Positions 16,914 through 25,634 of a stretch of DNA of 64,000 bases are shown here, piece after piece. This DNA comes from Verrucomicrobiota bacterium (GTDB taxonomy: Bacteria; Verrucomicrobiota; Verrucomicrobiia; Opitutales; Opitutaceae). The stretch is taken from contig JAEZAD010000089.1 of NCBI GenBank assembly GCA_023430565.1, positions 32,743 through 96,742 on the forward strand. Reading direction: 5' to 3'. The number at the start of each line of letters is the position of its first letter. The first letter of the stretch is position 1. A model generated the notes under the pieces. It was not told the DNA's origin, did no database searches, and saw only the letters and a program-made list of their open reading frames with translations. A program made the position numbers and the translations under genes.

Positions 16914-17368
16914 TGCCGACCCTCGGAGCCACGAGCGCGAGCGAGGCGTGCCGCCGCACGGGCGTCCGCGCATTGCTGTTTCTTTTCGCTTTTTCCTGCG
17001 CCTCGCTGGCACTCGCTGCGCCCACCGACGGCGATGAAGTCATCGTGCCCAACGGCACCGCGCAACGCGGTGCCCCGCCGGCCGAGGCCGGCCCCGGCAC
17101 CGGTGCGCTTACCTTCGTGGCCGTGCTGCTCCTGGGCGGCGCGGGCGGATGGGTGCTCTGGCGCGGTCGCAAGGGCGGACTCTCCGCGCTCAATCGCAAT
17201 GGCCGCCAGCTCGCCGTCGAGGAAACCCGCTCGCTCGGCAACCGCCAGTTCCTCGTCGTCGCCTCGTATCGCGACCGTAAATTTCTGCTCGGGGTCTGCC
17301 CCGGCCGGATCGACCTGCTCTCGCCGCTTCACGACGAAGAGCCGGTCTTCGAAAAGTCCCGCGAATGA
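16910..17368 (+). CDS. fliO: Flagellar biosynthetic protein FliO
   Basis: 152 aa. A probable signal or membrane segment (about 20-37, VRALLFLFAFSCASLALAA), a second membrane helix (about 65-82, ALTFVAVLLLGGAGGWVLW), then the basic cytosolic FliO domain (RQLAVEETRSLGNRQFLVV, RKFLLGVCPGRIDLLSPL). FliO is a poorly conserved chaperone that aids FliP assembly. The identification rests on the NRQFLVVASYRDRKFLLGV pattern together with its place between fliN and fliP. It overlaps both by 4 bp. Confidence 0.88.
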   Translation: MMPTLGATSASEACRRTGVRALLFLFAFSCASLALAAPTDGDEVIVPNGTAQRGAPPAEAGPGTGALTFVAVLLLGGAGGWVLWRGRKGGLSALNRNGRQLAVEETRSLGNRQFLVVASYRDRKFLLGVCPGRIDLLSPLHDEEPVFEKSRE

Positions 17369-18207
17369 ACGTCTCGTTTTCGACGCGCCGCAGCGGACTC
17401 CTGCTCCGCGCCATCGCGCTCGGGCTCATCCTCCTGCTGCTCGGCGTGCTGACGTCGCCGCACGTCCACGCGCAGGCGGCGGATGCGCCGGCTGCGTCCG
17501 AGCCCGCCGCGTCTTCGCAGGCGGTGAACGCGGATCCGTTCCGGCTCAACATCGGGCTCGAAGGCACGGGCGAAGGCGGCCAGGTGAGCGTCGCCGTGCA
17601 GATCGTGCTCGTGATGACGCTGCTTTCCGTCGCGCCGTCTCTTGTCTTGTTGATGACGACGTTCACGCGGCTCGTGATTGTGCTCGGTTTCGTGCGCACC
17701 GCGCTGGGCACGCCTTCCGCGCCCTCGAACCAGATCGTGATCGGCCTCTCGCTGTTCCTCACGTTTTTCCTGATGGGTCCGGTTTTCGAGCGGATCCAGC
17801 ACGAGGCGATCGCCCCGTATCTCGACAAGCAGATCACCGCGGGCCAGGCGCTCGATCAGGCAACGATCCCGCTGAAGGATTTCATGCTGAAGCAAACGCG
17901 CACGCGGGACCTCGAGTATTTCCTGCAGCTCGGCGGCTTCGGCCCGACCGCGGTGAAAGACCTGCCGATGCGCGTCGTGATTCCGGCGTTCGTGTTGAGC
18001 GAACTGCAGACCGCGTTTCAGATGGGTTTCCTGCTCTTCCTGCCGTTTCTCGTGATCGACTTTCTCGTGGCATCCACGCTGATGGCGCTCGGCATGATGA
18101 TGATGCCGCCGGTCACGGTCGCGCTCCCGCTCAAACTGCTGCTCTTCGTCCTCGTCGATGGCTGGCACCTCGTCGTGAGGTCGCTCGTGCAGAGCTTCGT
18201 GGCGTGA
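17365..18207 (+). CDS. fliP: Flagellar export gate protein FliP
   Basis: 280 aa. A cleavable signal peptide (LLLRAIALGLILLLLGVLTS) precedes four membrane helices. Conserved FliP blocks are present: VLVMTLLSVAPSLVLLMTTF, TRLVIVLGFVRTALGT, FLTFFLMGPVF, and VVIPAFVLSELQTAFQMGFL near the end. FliP forms the pentameric export pore with FliQ and FliR. It is followed by a 106-bp spacer with repeated AGAGC/GAGCTC words before fliQ. Confidence 0.98.
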   Translation: MNVSFSTRRSGLLLRAIALGLILLLLGVLTSPHVHAQAADAPAASEPAASSQAVNADPFRLNIGLEGTGEGGQVSVAVQIVLVMTLLSVAPSLVLLMTTFTRLVIVLGFVRTALGTPSAPSNQIVIGLSLFLTFFLMGPVFERIQHEAIAPYLDKQITAGQALDQATIPLKDFMLKQTRTRDLEYFLQLGGFGPTAVKDLPMRVVIPAFVLSELQTAFQMGFLLFLPFLVIDFLVASTLMALGMMMMPPVTVALPLKLLLFVLVDGWHLVVRSLVQSFVA

Positions 18208-18313
18208 GTGCTCAAAACCCGGAGCCGAGAGCCCAGAGCGCAGAGCTCAATCACCGACTCGCCACCACCTTCCTGCTCTCAGCTCTGAACTCTCAGCTCG
18301 CAGCTTTCCCGTC
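18208..18313. repeat. Degenerate AGAGC/GAGCTC repeat spacer between fliP and fliQ
   Basis: The 106-bp gap contains two clusters of short related words, GAGCCGAGAGCCCAGAGC (about 18220-18240) and CTCTCAGCTCTGAACTCTCA (about 18278-18298), which are partly complementary. They can form an imperfect hairpin around a GC-rich centre. The cluster CCCAGAGCCGAG recurs at about 18598-18609 between fliQ and fliR. No ORF or T tract was found. Confidence 0.6.
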
Positions 18314-18583
18314 ATGAATCCCGAACTCGCCATCGATATCTTCAAAACCAGCGTGATGTTCGCGCTCTACATCGTGGCGCCGTTCCTGATTCTGACGCTC
18401 GTTCTCGGCCTGCTGATGAGCTTGCTGCAATCGGTCACGAGCCTGCAGGAGCAAACGCTCACCTTCGTCCCTAAGCTGCTGGGTCTGTCCGCGTTGATCC
18501 TCGTCCTGACTCCGTGGCTGCTACGATCGTTGTCGGAATTCACGATCACGATCATCACGCGCATGGGCACGATGGGGCACTGA
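18314..18583 (+). CDS. fliQ: Flagellar export gate protein FliQ
   Basis: 89 aa with two membrane helices (about 17-38 and 50-72), as in all FliQ. The conserved region SLLQSVTSLQEQTLTFVPKL between the helices is diagnostic. FliQ (four copies) joins FliP5 and FliR1 in the export gate. The upstream spacer holds repeat words; 50 bp separates it from fliR. Confidence 0.97.
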   Translation: MNPELAIDIFKTSVMFALYIVAPFLILTLVLGLLMSLLQSVTSLQEQTLTFVPKLLGLSALILVLTPWLLRSLSEFTITIITRMGTMGH

Positions 18584-18633
18584 TCGTCGTCCGAGCGCCC
18601 AGAGCCGAGGGTTGATCAAAGAGGCCGGCTGCC

Positions 18634-19386
18634 ATGTCGCTGGAATATCTCGTCACCTGGATGATGGTGCTGCTGCGGACGACCGGCATCATTCTGCAGC
18701 TTCCCCTGGTCGCGAATCGACCGATTCCCGCGATGGCGCGCGTGGGGATCTGCATGTGCATCGCCTCGCTGCTGGCGGGCATCGTGCCGGTGGCGGAGGT
18801 GCCCGTGACGCTGTGGGCGTTGTTCATTGCGGCGCTCGGCGAAGTGCTGGTGGGGCTGGCATTGGGGTTTGTCGCGAGAATGGCGTTTGCCGCGGTGGAA
18901 ATGGCCGGACGCATCGTGGCGACGGAGGTCGGCTTGTCGGCTTCGCCGGGCATGGGCGTGCCGGAACCGAGCACGGAGCCGCTCGCGGCGCTGTTTGCGA
19001 CGTTTGCGGTCGTGTTGTTTTTCCTGTTCGGCGGGCACCTCATGATGATCTCGGCGCTGGCGCGGAGTTTTTCGATCGTGCACGCGGGACATCCCGGTCT
19101 CGCGCCCGGCGCGAGCGAATCGATGATCCGCGCGACGTCGCACCTGCTCGAGATCGGGATGCGCATCGCGGCGCCGTTTATTGCGATGAACTTTCTGGTG
19201 GTGCTGTCGTTTTCCGCCCTCGGCCGCGTGGTGCAAAAACTGAATCCGTTCATCATGAGCTTTTCGCTCAAGATCATCGCCGGCTTCACGCTGCTCGCCT
19301 CCGCCGGTGCGTTGATCGCGCGCTATCTCTACGACGAGTTCAACGAGACTCCCGTGCGAATGCTGCAGCTGCTGGTGGGGAGCTGA
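18634..19386 (+). CDS. fliR: Flagellar export gate protein FliR
   Basis: 250 aa with about six membrane helices and no soluble domain. Conserved segments include TGIILQLPLVANRPIPAMAR, ALGEVLVGLALGFVARMAF, and AAPFIAMNFLVVLSFSALGR. FliR is the single-copy core of the export gate. It is the last gene of the flagellar run; flhB and flhA, which often follow, are absent. It converges on the TonB-operon tail gene with only 13 bp between their stop codons. Confidence 0.97.
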   Translation: MSLEYLVTWMMVLLRTTGIILQLPLVANRPIPAMARVGICMCIASLLAGIVPVAEVPVTLWALFIAALGEVLVGLALGFVARMAFAAVEMAGRIVATEVGLSASPGMGVPEPSTEPLAALFATFAVVLFFLFGGHLMMISALARSFSIVHAGHPGLAPGASESMIRATSHLLEIGMRIAAPFIAMNFLVVLSFSALGRVVQKLNPFIMSFSLKIIAGFTLLASAGALIARYLYDEFNETPVRMLQLLVGS

Positions 19387-19399
19387 ACGTCGGCCGCCT

Positions 19400-20671
19400 T
19401 TAGAGCTGTGAGAGCGAACCGAGTTTGACGGGCGCGACGCCCTCGACGGGCTTGCCGGCTTCGAGCGCGGGGTTGAAGCGAAGTTCGCCGAGCACGGACT
19501 CCAACGCCGCATCCCTCACCGGCTGTTTCGCGTCCGCATCGCGGAACACGGCGGTCGCCTTGCCTGCCTTCGACACGCGCACGTAGAAGGTTTCGGCGAG
19601 TTGATCCGGCTGCAGCCGGACGCGCGCCTCGCGATGCAGGCTGTCGGTGACGAGCCCAGGCGCGAGGGTGCGGCCTTGGTGGGCGGACACGTAGGCGAGA
19701 ATCCTGAATTGATGCGCTTCGTCGTCGGTCACCTCGATGCGTCGACGCGAAAGGCTCGTGGCGAATTCGTCGGTGCCGTTGTAGACGTGCACGTCGCAGT
19801 GCTCGAGCACGTAGCCGGGAGACATGCCCGACGCGTAGACGTCCACCCGCTGGGTGTCCCCTGCGGAAATCGGACCGAGCGATTTCACGTGAACCCATTT
19901 GCGCACCTCGTTGGGTTTGCTCGTGGGCTCGCGGATGGTTGCGATCAACGCGACGTGCGGATTGGGCAGATCCGTTTCCGGCTGGAGGTCGAATGAAACG
20001 CGGATCGCATCATAGGCGCCCTGCGCGGCTTGATTCACCGCGAGACTCGTGCCCGCCAGCATGCTATTCACGCCGCCCCCCTCGAGACCGACCATCGCTT
20101 GCTGATTTTGCGCGGCGGCGAGATTGTCGGCTTCGGCTTGGGCGACGGCGTTCCAGGCGGCTGCATTGAGGGGTTCCTCGGCGCTGGCGGCTTGCGCGTT
20201 TGCCATTCCCATCCGGGCTTCCGAGTTCCGCACGCCGCGGTCGGCCATGTCCTGCATGGCGATGGCATCCGTCGCAAAGGCCGCAGCCTGAGCCATGCTG
20301 CGAAGAGGATCGGCATCGGGCGAGTAGGCGCGTTGCGCCTTGAACTTGGAAATCGCCACGTTCCGATCGGCCAGCTTGATCGCCTCGGTGACGCGCAGCG
20401 AAACGTCCGAAGCGATGCGGACCTTCACCGGCTGCCCCTCGCCCTTTGCGACGATGTTGCCGGGGGTGACGTCCTCGACGCGGAGATATTTGTCGCCCCG
20501 CTTCAGATCGATGTCCGCTCCGACAAAGAGCACATGGGTTTTGGGCGGCGGTGGGGCGGGCGGCGTGGATTTCGCGTCGGCGGCGACCGTCTGATTCTCG
20601 GCGAACAATCCCAAGCCGATCGCAAGGGCAACGTGGCGGGCGACTCGAGGGGGGCGGCAGAGCGAGTTCAT
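19400..20671 (-). CDS. Secreted protein with TonB-C-like C-terminus, last gene of the TonB operon
   Basis: 423 aa. A basic N-terminus with a hydrophobic stretch (ARHVALAIGLGLFAENQTVAA) suggests export. The centre (about 100-200) is Ala/Gln/Asn-rich helical sequence without a recognised family. The last 60 residues (FYVRVSKAGKATAVFRDADA, then LESVLGELRFNPALEAGKPV) match the pattern of TonB-C domains, in which a strand, a helix and FxPAxxxGxPV precede the terminal strand. It is 33 bp downstream of the TPR gene and probably co-transcribed. The function is unknown; a second energiser or accessory role in TonB transport is an inference. Confidence 0.6.
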   Translation of the reverse strand: MNSLCRPPRVARHVALAIGLGLFAENQTVAADAKSTPPAPPPPKTHVLFVGADIDLKRGDKYLRVEDVTPGNIVAKGEGQPVKVRIASDVSLRVTEAIKLADRNVAISKFKAQRAYSPDADPLRSMAQAAAFATDAIAMQDMADRGVRNSEARMGMANAQAASAEEPLNAAAWNAVAQAEADNLAAAQNQQAMVGLEGGGVNSMLAGTSLAVNQAAQGAYDAIRVSFDLQPETDLPNPHVALIATIREPTSKPNEVRKWVHVKSLGPISAGDTQRVDVYASGMSPGYVLEHCDVHVYNGTDEFATSLSRRRIEVTDDEAHQFRILAYVSAHQGRTLAPGLVTDSLHREARVRLQPDQLAETFYVRVSKAGKATAVFRDADAKQPVRDAALESVLGELRFNPALEAGKPVEGVAPVKLGSLSQL

Positions 20672-20704
20672 GGCAGGGTGGGGTTTGGCGGCGGGGGAAA
20701 CGCG

Positions 20705-22105
20705 TCAGTGGGACGAAAGGGGTTCGTTGCCGATGAGCGTTTTTATGCGGGAGAGATAGGCTTCGACGGTATCCGTGCGTTGGATGCTGAGGGCTTTTTC
20801 GAGATATTCGGCGCCTTTCGCGTAACGGCGGTTCTTCAGCTCGAGGCTGGCGAGTTCGAGACTCGCCCGATACGCCGTCTCGGGCTGGCGGGAGGCGGCT
20901 TCGAAAGCCAGGAGCGCGCGGGCGTAGTCCTGCTCTTCGGCGTAGGTGCGGCCGACCGTGAAGAGCGCACGGCCGTCGAGCGGCGCGTTTGCGAGCACCG
21001 CTTCCGCAGCGACGCGTGCCGCCGGCCAGTCTTTTCGGGCCATGAGCAGGTCGGCGCGCGCCTGCAAGGCCGGCGTGCGTGCCTCGGGCGTGGCATCCTT
21101 TTCGACGGCGGCGAGCGCTTCCTCGGCCTCCGTCAATCGATCCGCATCAATCAGAAGACGCACGAATTGCAGGAGCTTTTGTTCGCCGCGATCGCGCGCG
21201 GCGCCGAGCACCTTCCGATAGACGGCGAGCGCTTCCGCGGTGAGTTGCTGTTCCGCGTAGAGATCGCCGAGCAGCAGCAGTTCGTCGGGGCCGGCGATGC
21301 CTGCGCCGGCGGCGGTTTCGAGGAGCACCGCGGCTTCCACGCGTTTCCCCTGGGAAACGAGCACGCTGGCATACGTGAGCCAGTAACGTTTCTCCTCCGG
21401 GCGGTCTGCGATGAGGCTGTTCAGCAGCGATTCCGCGCGGCCGAATTGTTTTCCTTCGATATAAATGCGCATCAGCCCTTCCGCCCACGCGGCGTTGTCG
21501 GGCGCGCCGGTGACCGCCTGCAGATAAGCCGTTTCCGCGGGCACGAGTTTTCCCTGTTTCTCCAGGCAATAGCCGAGCAGCCCGAGCGTGTCGGGATCGC
21601 GTTCGCCCAGGCTCACACTCTTGGAGAAACATTCGACAGCTTCGCCGTAGCGGCTGCCGGTGTAGTAGAGGATGCCGAGATTGTTCCAGGCGCGAAGGAA
21701 CGACGGGAATCGCGTCACCGCGCTGCGGTAGTGTTTCTCGGCGCGCTCCACCTGATCGGCGGCGTAGTAGACGTTGCCGAGGACGAACTCGAAGGCGGGG
21801 CTCGGCCGGTTCTTGTCGTCCATCATGCCTTCGAGCATGCGGACGCCGAGATCGACGTTGATCTCGAGCATCTCGACGACCTTCTCGTAGAGCGCGTATT
21901 CCTCCGCGTTGATCTCAGGCTCGCGCTCCTTGAGGAAGGCATTCGATTCGTTGACGATCCGCTTCGCATCCACGGGAGAGCGGTCGCCCCTGGCGGGTCG
22001 ATCCGGTCTCGAGGCCAGTGTTTCGAGAAGCGTGTCGACGTCGTCCGCGAAAGCGCCGCTGGCCGTGGCGAGGCTGAAAATGCAGAGAAGGCGGAGCGTT
22101 TTCAT
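20705..22105 (-). CDS. Exported tetratricopeptide repeat protein of the TonB cluster
   Basis: 466 aa. A signal peptide (LRLLCIFSLATASGAFA) is followed by about nine TPR-like repeats: FEFVLGNVYYAADQVERAEKHY, AWNNLGILYYTGSRYGEAVE and others to the C-terminus. A TPR protein closes the DUF3450-TolQ-ExbB-ExbD-TonB gene string in many Gram-negative bacteria, where it may steady the periplasmic TonB system. The ATG at 22105 overlaps the tonB stop (TGATG), so translation is coupled. Confidence 0.85.
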   Translation of the reverse strand: MKTLRLLCIFSLATASGAFADDVDTLLETLASRPDRPARGDRSPVDAKRIVNESNAFLKEREPEINAEEYALYEKVVEMLEINVDLGVRMLEGMMDDKNRPSPAFEFVLGNVYYAADQVERAEKHYRSAVTRFPSFLRAWNNLGILYYTGSRYGEAVECFSKSVSLGERDPDTLGLLGYCLEKQGKLVPAETAYLQAVTGAPDNAAWAEGLMRIYIEGKQFGRAESLLNSLIADRPEEKRYWLTYASVLVSQGKRVEAAVLLETAAGAGIAGPDELLLLGDLYAEQQLTAEALAVYRKVLGAARDRGEQKLLQFVRLLIDADRLTEAEEALAAVEKDATPEARTPALQARADLLMARKDWPAARVAAEAVLANAPLDGRALFTVGRTYAEEQDYARALLAFEAASRQPETAYRASLELASLELKNRRYAKGAEYLEKALSIQRTDTVEAYLSRIKTLIGNEPLSSH

Positions 22106-22848
22106 CAATCGAGCCCGAAGGGAGAACCGCCGCCGCCGAAGTTCACGCGAAAGCCCTGCTCGGCGAGGACCTTCACTTTTTTGCCGCGGCGGAGCGCGGG
22201 AGAAAACAGCCACTCGTTCGTGACGCAGCGTGCGACCAGGTCGTCGAACGCCGGCTTGCCGGAACTGCGAAGCACGCGGGCGTTCGTCACCTTGCCCTTC
22301 TGATCGATCAGCAGGAGCAGCACGACGCGCAGCGACGAGGCGCTGCCGTGGACGTCGGCCGGGATCGGCGGGGCGGTGCGGACGAGGGCGCGAGGTTTCT
22401 GATCGACTTCAGATTCCTGATACACGCGGGCGACGTCCGCATCGATGTTCAGCGTCGGCCTCAGCTCCGCGTGAAGCGTGGCGAGCTGCGCGCGCGCGGG
22501 CACATACGGTGTCGTCGGAATCACGGCGGCCAGATCCGGCGGCACGACCGCGATCTTGATGGGACTGTCGGACGCGCCGATCTCGATGCCGGAGATCGGC
22601 AGGTCCGCGGCCGGCGCCTCGATCGGTTGCGTCACGGTGGGCGGAGGAGGCGGCGGCTCGAGGGGCAGGGACACGCGGCGGATTTCCTCGATCTCGTCGG
22701 CGGGCGGAACGGCTTCGAGCGATTCGAAACGCGCGACGGCGAAGAACAGGCCGAAGGAAAACGCGCCGCCGAGCAACAATCCCAGGCCCTCTTCCTGCAT
22801 TCGCTGCGGAAGCCTGTGCGGATGGACGCTCGCGGCTGGATGAGTCAT
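22105..22848 (-). CDS. tonB: TonB family energy transducer
   Basis: 247 aa. One N-terminal membrane helix (about 20-40, LGLLLGGAFSFGLFFAVA) is followed by a Pro-rich periplasmic stretch (LPLEPPPPPPTVTQPIEAPA) and a C-terminal TonB domain (LRVVLLLLIDQKGKVTNARVL, then DLVARCVTNEWLFSPALRRG). It transmits proton-motive energy to outer-membrane receptors. ATG 22848 was preferred to GTG 22857 because GAGGTG lies about 8 bp upstream of it. It follows the short ExbB with no room for exbD. Confidence 0.9.
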   Translation of the reverse strand: MTHPAASVHPHRLPQRMQEEGLGLLLGGAFSFGLFFAVARFESLEAVPPADEIEEIRRVSLPLEPPPPPPTVTQPIEAPAADLPISGIEIGASDSPIKIAVVPPDLAAVIPTTPYVPARAQLATLHAELRPTLNIDADVARVYQESEVDQKPRALVRTAPPIPADVHGSASSLRVVLLLLIDQKGKVTNARVLRSSGKPAFDDLVARCVTNEWLFSPALRRGKKVKVLAEQGFRVNFGGGGSPFGLD

Positions 22849-22858
22849 GGAATGCACC

Positions 22859-23338
22859 TCAGAAGCTTTCCACCTGCGTGGCGTTCAATTGTTGCACATA
22901 CCTGAGCACCTCGCGATGGGCGAGGAACACGAGCAGCAGGGCGGGGAGCGCGACGAGCAGGCCCGACGCCGTCGCCACGAGCACTTCCGAGATGCCGTTC
23001 GCGAGGCCCTCCATCGATTTCTCGCCAGCCCGCTGGGCGAGACTCTCGAACGTCGTCACCATCCCGCTGACCGTGCCGAGGAGCCCGAGGAGCGGCGCTG
23101 CGGCAATCATCGCACCGAGGGCGACGCGGTGCTGGCGAAACGATTCGCGCATGTCCTCCTGCAGGCGAAGAACCGAAGTCGGATCCAGCCGGTCAACGGC
23201 CAGGTTTTTCACGTCGCGCTGGGAGCGCCGGATCACGAGCAGCAGCGTGAAGCAGCGCCAGTAGAGCACGACCGAAAGCGTCATGATGGCGACGATCGCG
23301 GGCCCGCCTTTATCGATCAGTTCGGCGAGTGAACTCAT
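22859..23338 (-). CDS. exbB: MotA/TolQ/ExbB proton channel protein (short ExbB)
   Basis: 159 aa with three membrane helices. The conserved TolQ/ExbB block AAPLLGLLGTVSGMVTTFES is present near residues 80-100, followed by GISEVLVATASGLLVALPAL. ExbB forms the pentameric channel that powers TonB with ExbD. It overlaps the upstream long TolQ gene by 4 bp. In related operons exbD is next; here tonB follows directly. Confidence 0.9.
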   Translation of the reverse strand: MSSLAELIDKGGPAIVAIMTLSVVLYWRCFTLLLVIRRSQRDVKNLAVDRLDPTSVLRLQEDMRESFRQHRVALGAMIAAAPLLGLLGTVSGMVTTFESLAQRAGEKSMEGLANGISEVLVATASGLLVALPALLLVFLAHREVLRYVQQLNATQVESF

Positions 23339-24771
23339 GCGATGACGGTTTCGTGGCGTTGATCCGGTTCGACGCCCGCGGTCCGGGCGGTTTCCACGGC
23401 GGTGCAGAACTCGAGCGCGTAACGCTGGAGCAGGGAGAGGTTTTTTTGAATGCGATGGGTCAGAAACCCGTGCGCCACCAAAGTGGGGATTGCGACCGCG
23501 AGACCGAGCTCGGTCGCGACGAGCACTTCCGAAATGCCGCTCGAAAGCTTGGCGGCATTGCCGGTGCCGAACACGGTGATGAGCGCGAACGTCTTGACCA
23601 TGCCGACCACCGTTCCGAGCAAACCCATCAACGGAGCGGCGGTGGCGATGACGGCGAGCAACGGCAGTCGCCGCTCGCTGTGCAGACGCACCATGAGCAG
23701 CGCGGCCTCGAGGCGTTCTTCCAGAATCGCCTTCGGCTGTCGCACGTGACGCAACCCGACGAACACGAGATCGCGCGTGGCGCCTCTCAGCGATTTTGCC
23801 GCAGCTTCGGCTTCGGCGATCGAACCGCGCGCGATGTGCTCGAGCACCGGCTCGACGGCGCGATCGACACCCATGCGGGCGAGATCGCGGACTTTTTGGA
23901 GAATCATCACGAAGGCCACGACGCCGACGACGAGGATGAGATAAGCGACCATGCCGCCCTTCCCGATGTGCTCCCAGACGGTGCCTGTCGTTTCCTGCAG
24001 CCGCAGCGCTTTTCCACCGGAGGCGTCGGCGATGATCGTGGCCGGTTCGCCGGCGAAGAAACGTGTCGCATCTTCGTCGCGCCAGAGCTGCAGGGGATAG
24101 TTGACGGGATACTTCGAGGTTTCGCGTGGCCGCACGGAGCCGGCGGCGCCGCCCTGGTCTGGATGAAAAAATGTTTCGGGCCCGAGAAACGCGAAGGTGC
24201 CGCTCACAACTTGATCGGTCGTCGCGAGCGTGGCGGTGCCGGTCGCGCGGTAGCCGCCCAAGGCGCGTTCGGTTCCGGCGAGAAGGAACTCGACGATGTC
24301 GAGCGTGGCGGTGCCGGTCTGGCCGGGCGGCGCTTCGTCGAGCTGAGCTCTCAATCGGAACAGTTCTTCGCCGACGATTTGGGTTTCGCCGGGGGCCAGT
24401 CCGTCCTCGCCGGCTTTCAAACCGTCGCGCGCCAGCGTCGCCGCGTAGCTGGTCGTCTTGCGCAACGCGTCCAGTTCCTGCAGCAGCTTGCGTCTTTGTT
24501 CGGCGTGTTCTTCGCGGTTCGTTTCGAAACGAGTGGCCTGGCTTTCGGCAGCGAGAATTCGGTCCTCGGACGCTTTCAGGCGGGCGAGCAGCGGCGCTTT
24601 CTCGGCGAGGAGGCGGGCGCGGACGCGGTTGAGTTCCTCGGCCGCCTGAAGCTTTCGATTGCGATAATCGGCCTCCGCGCCGTCGAGCGCCTCGGCGAGC
24701 GGTTGGGAGCGGAGCGGGGTGCCGACCAGAAGCGCGGCGAACGCCAGCAGCGAAAAAATCGAGGGCTTCAT
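23335..24771 (-). CDS. TtpC-like long MotA/TolQ/ExbB protein
   Basis: 478 aa. A signal peptide (SIFSLLAFAALLVGTPLRS), a periplasmic coiled coil (about 30-130) and a soluble region precede three membrane helices. The C-terminal third holds the proton-channel domain (ATAAPLMGLLGTVVGMVKTF, then SGISEVLVATELGLAVAIPT). This architecture corresponds to TtpC, an extra TonB-system component described in Vibrio. It lies 4 bp after the DUF3450 gene and overlaps the short exbB, so it belongs to the same operon. Confidence 0.9.
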   Translation of the reverse strand: MKPSIFSLLAFAALLVGTPLRSQPLAEALDGAEADYRNRKLQAAEELNRVRARLLAEKAPLLARLKASEDRILAAESQATRFETNREEHAEQRRKLLQELDALRKTTSYAATLARDGLKAGEDGLAPGETQIVGEELFRLRAQLDEAPPGQTGTATLDIVEFLLAGTERALGGYRATGTATLATTDQVVSGTFAFLGPETFFHPDQGGAAGSVRPRETSKYPVNYPLQLWRDEDATRFFAGEPATIIADASGGKALRLQETTGTVWEHIGKGGMVAYLILVVGVVAFVMILQKVRDLARMGVDRAVEPVLEHIARGSIAEAEAAAKSLRGATRDLVFVGLRHVRQPKAILEERLEAALLMVRLHSERRLPLLAVIATAAPLMGLLGTVVGMVKTFALITVFGTGNAAKLSSGISEVLVATELGLAVAIPTLVAHGFLTHRIQKNLSLLQRYALEFCTAVETARTAGVEPDQRHETVIA

Positions 24772-24775
24772 GGCG

Positions 24776-25555
24776 TCACGGATTCGAAGTTGAATTCACC
24801 AAACGCGCGGCCGGCGCGGGCACCGCGACGAAGGACGGGTCGGCTCGATCGCCGGCGACGGCGATGAGGCGCACGACGTTGTCGTAAGCGTCCGGTTTTC
24901 GCTCCCACCGCCACGCGCCTGACGCTGGCGCGCCGATCCATGCTTCGCGGGTGCGGTGGTTGACCGCGTAGCCGTGGCTGAGGCCCCAGTAGATGACCGG
25001 CAGCGACACCGGTCCTGATTCCTCGGGCAACGTCACGACGTCTTCGCCGACGGTGATCGTCCGGTTGAATTGCCCGCAGCGGTTCAGCACGTTCATGACG
25101 AATTGCATTCGGTCGCCGGGCGGAAGTTCGGGATTGTCGAGGCTGCGATACGACAGTTCGAGCGCGTCGGAGAGGCGGGGCGGCAAACTTGGGCGGAGCG
25201 CGACGAGACGGGCGGTGAGTGCTTTCAAGCCGGCGGCGAGGGCGCGGACATCGTCGGCCTCCGTTTGGGTTTTCGCCTGGAGGACATCCATCTCTTCCCG
25301 GTCCCCGGCGGTTTTCGCCTGGACGAGATTGCGTTTCTCCTCCGCGGCGGTGGCCCGCTCCTCCAGCGTCGCCACCATCGCTTCGACGAGCGAGCGCTCT
25401 TCCTTCCAGGCCGTTTCGAGTCGGGACGTTTCCAAGCGTAACTGGACCCAGTCGTCGGCCGACTTCTTTACTGTTTCAATCGTGGCGCCGGCGGCGAGAG
25501 CGGTGGACGCGATCGCCAATCCGGCGCGAACAAACCATCGAGGGGTAGAAGTCAT
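24776..25555 (-). CDS. DUF3450 periplasmic protein, first gene of the TonB operon
   Basis: 259 aa. N-terminal signal peptide (VRAGLAIASTALAAGA), then a long coiled coil (about 45-125, charged and Glu/Ala-rich) and a globular C-terminal half with the pattern LPVIYWGLSHGYAVNHRTRE typical of DUF3450. DUF3450 proteins always start the TtpC-ExbB-ExbD-TonB-TPR operons and are presumed periplasmic partners of TtpC. The start ATG at 25555 has 165 bp of upstream sequence, including an inverted repeat at 25635-25654. Confidence 0.88.
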   Translation of the reverse strand: MTSTPRWFVRAGLAIASTALAAGATIETVKKSADDWVQLRLETSRLETAWKEERSLVEAMVATLEERATAAEEKRNLVQAKTAGDREEMDVLQAKTQTEADDVRALAAGLKALTARLVALRPSLPPRLSDALELSYRSLDNPELPPGDRMQFVMNVLNRCGQFNRTITVGEDVVTLPEESGPVSLPVIYWGLSHGYAVNHRTREAWIGAPASGAWRWERKPDAYDNVVRLIAVAGDRADPSFVAVPAPAARLVNSTSNP

Positions 25556-25634
25556 GGCGCTGGCTGCTGGCCGATTCGCTTAACCTCTGTGTGGCGGGCA
25601 GAGCGAGCCCGGCACCATTCCGATGTCAGAACAA

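Noticed and set aside
5694..19386. Non-flagellar type III secretion system
   Set aside because: Rod, hook, switch (FliM/FliN/FliG) and FliL genes are present, so this is a flagellar system.
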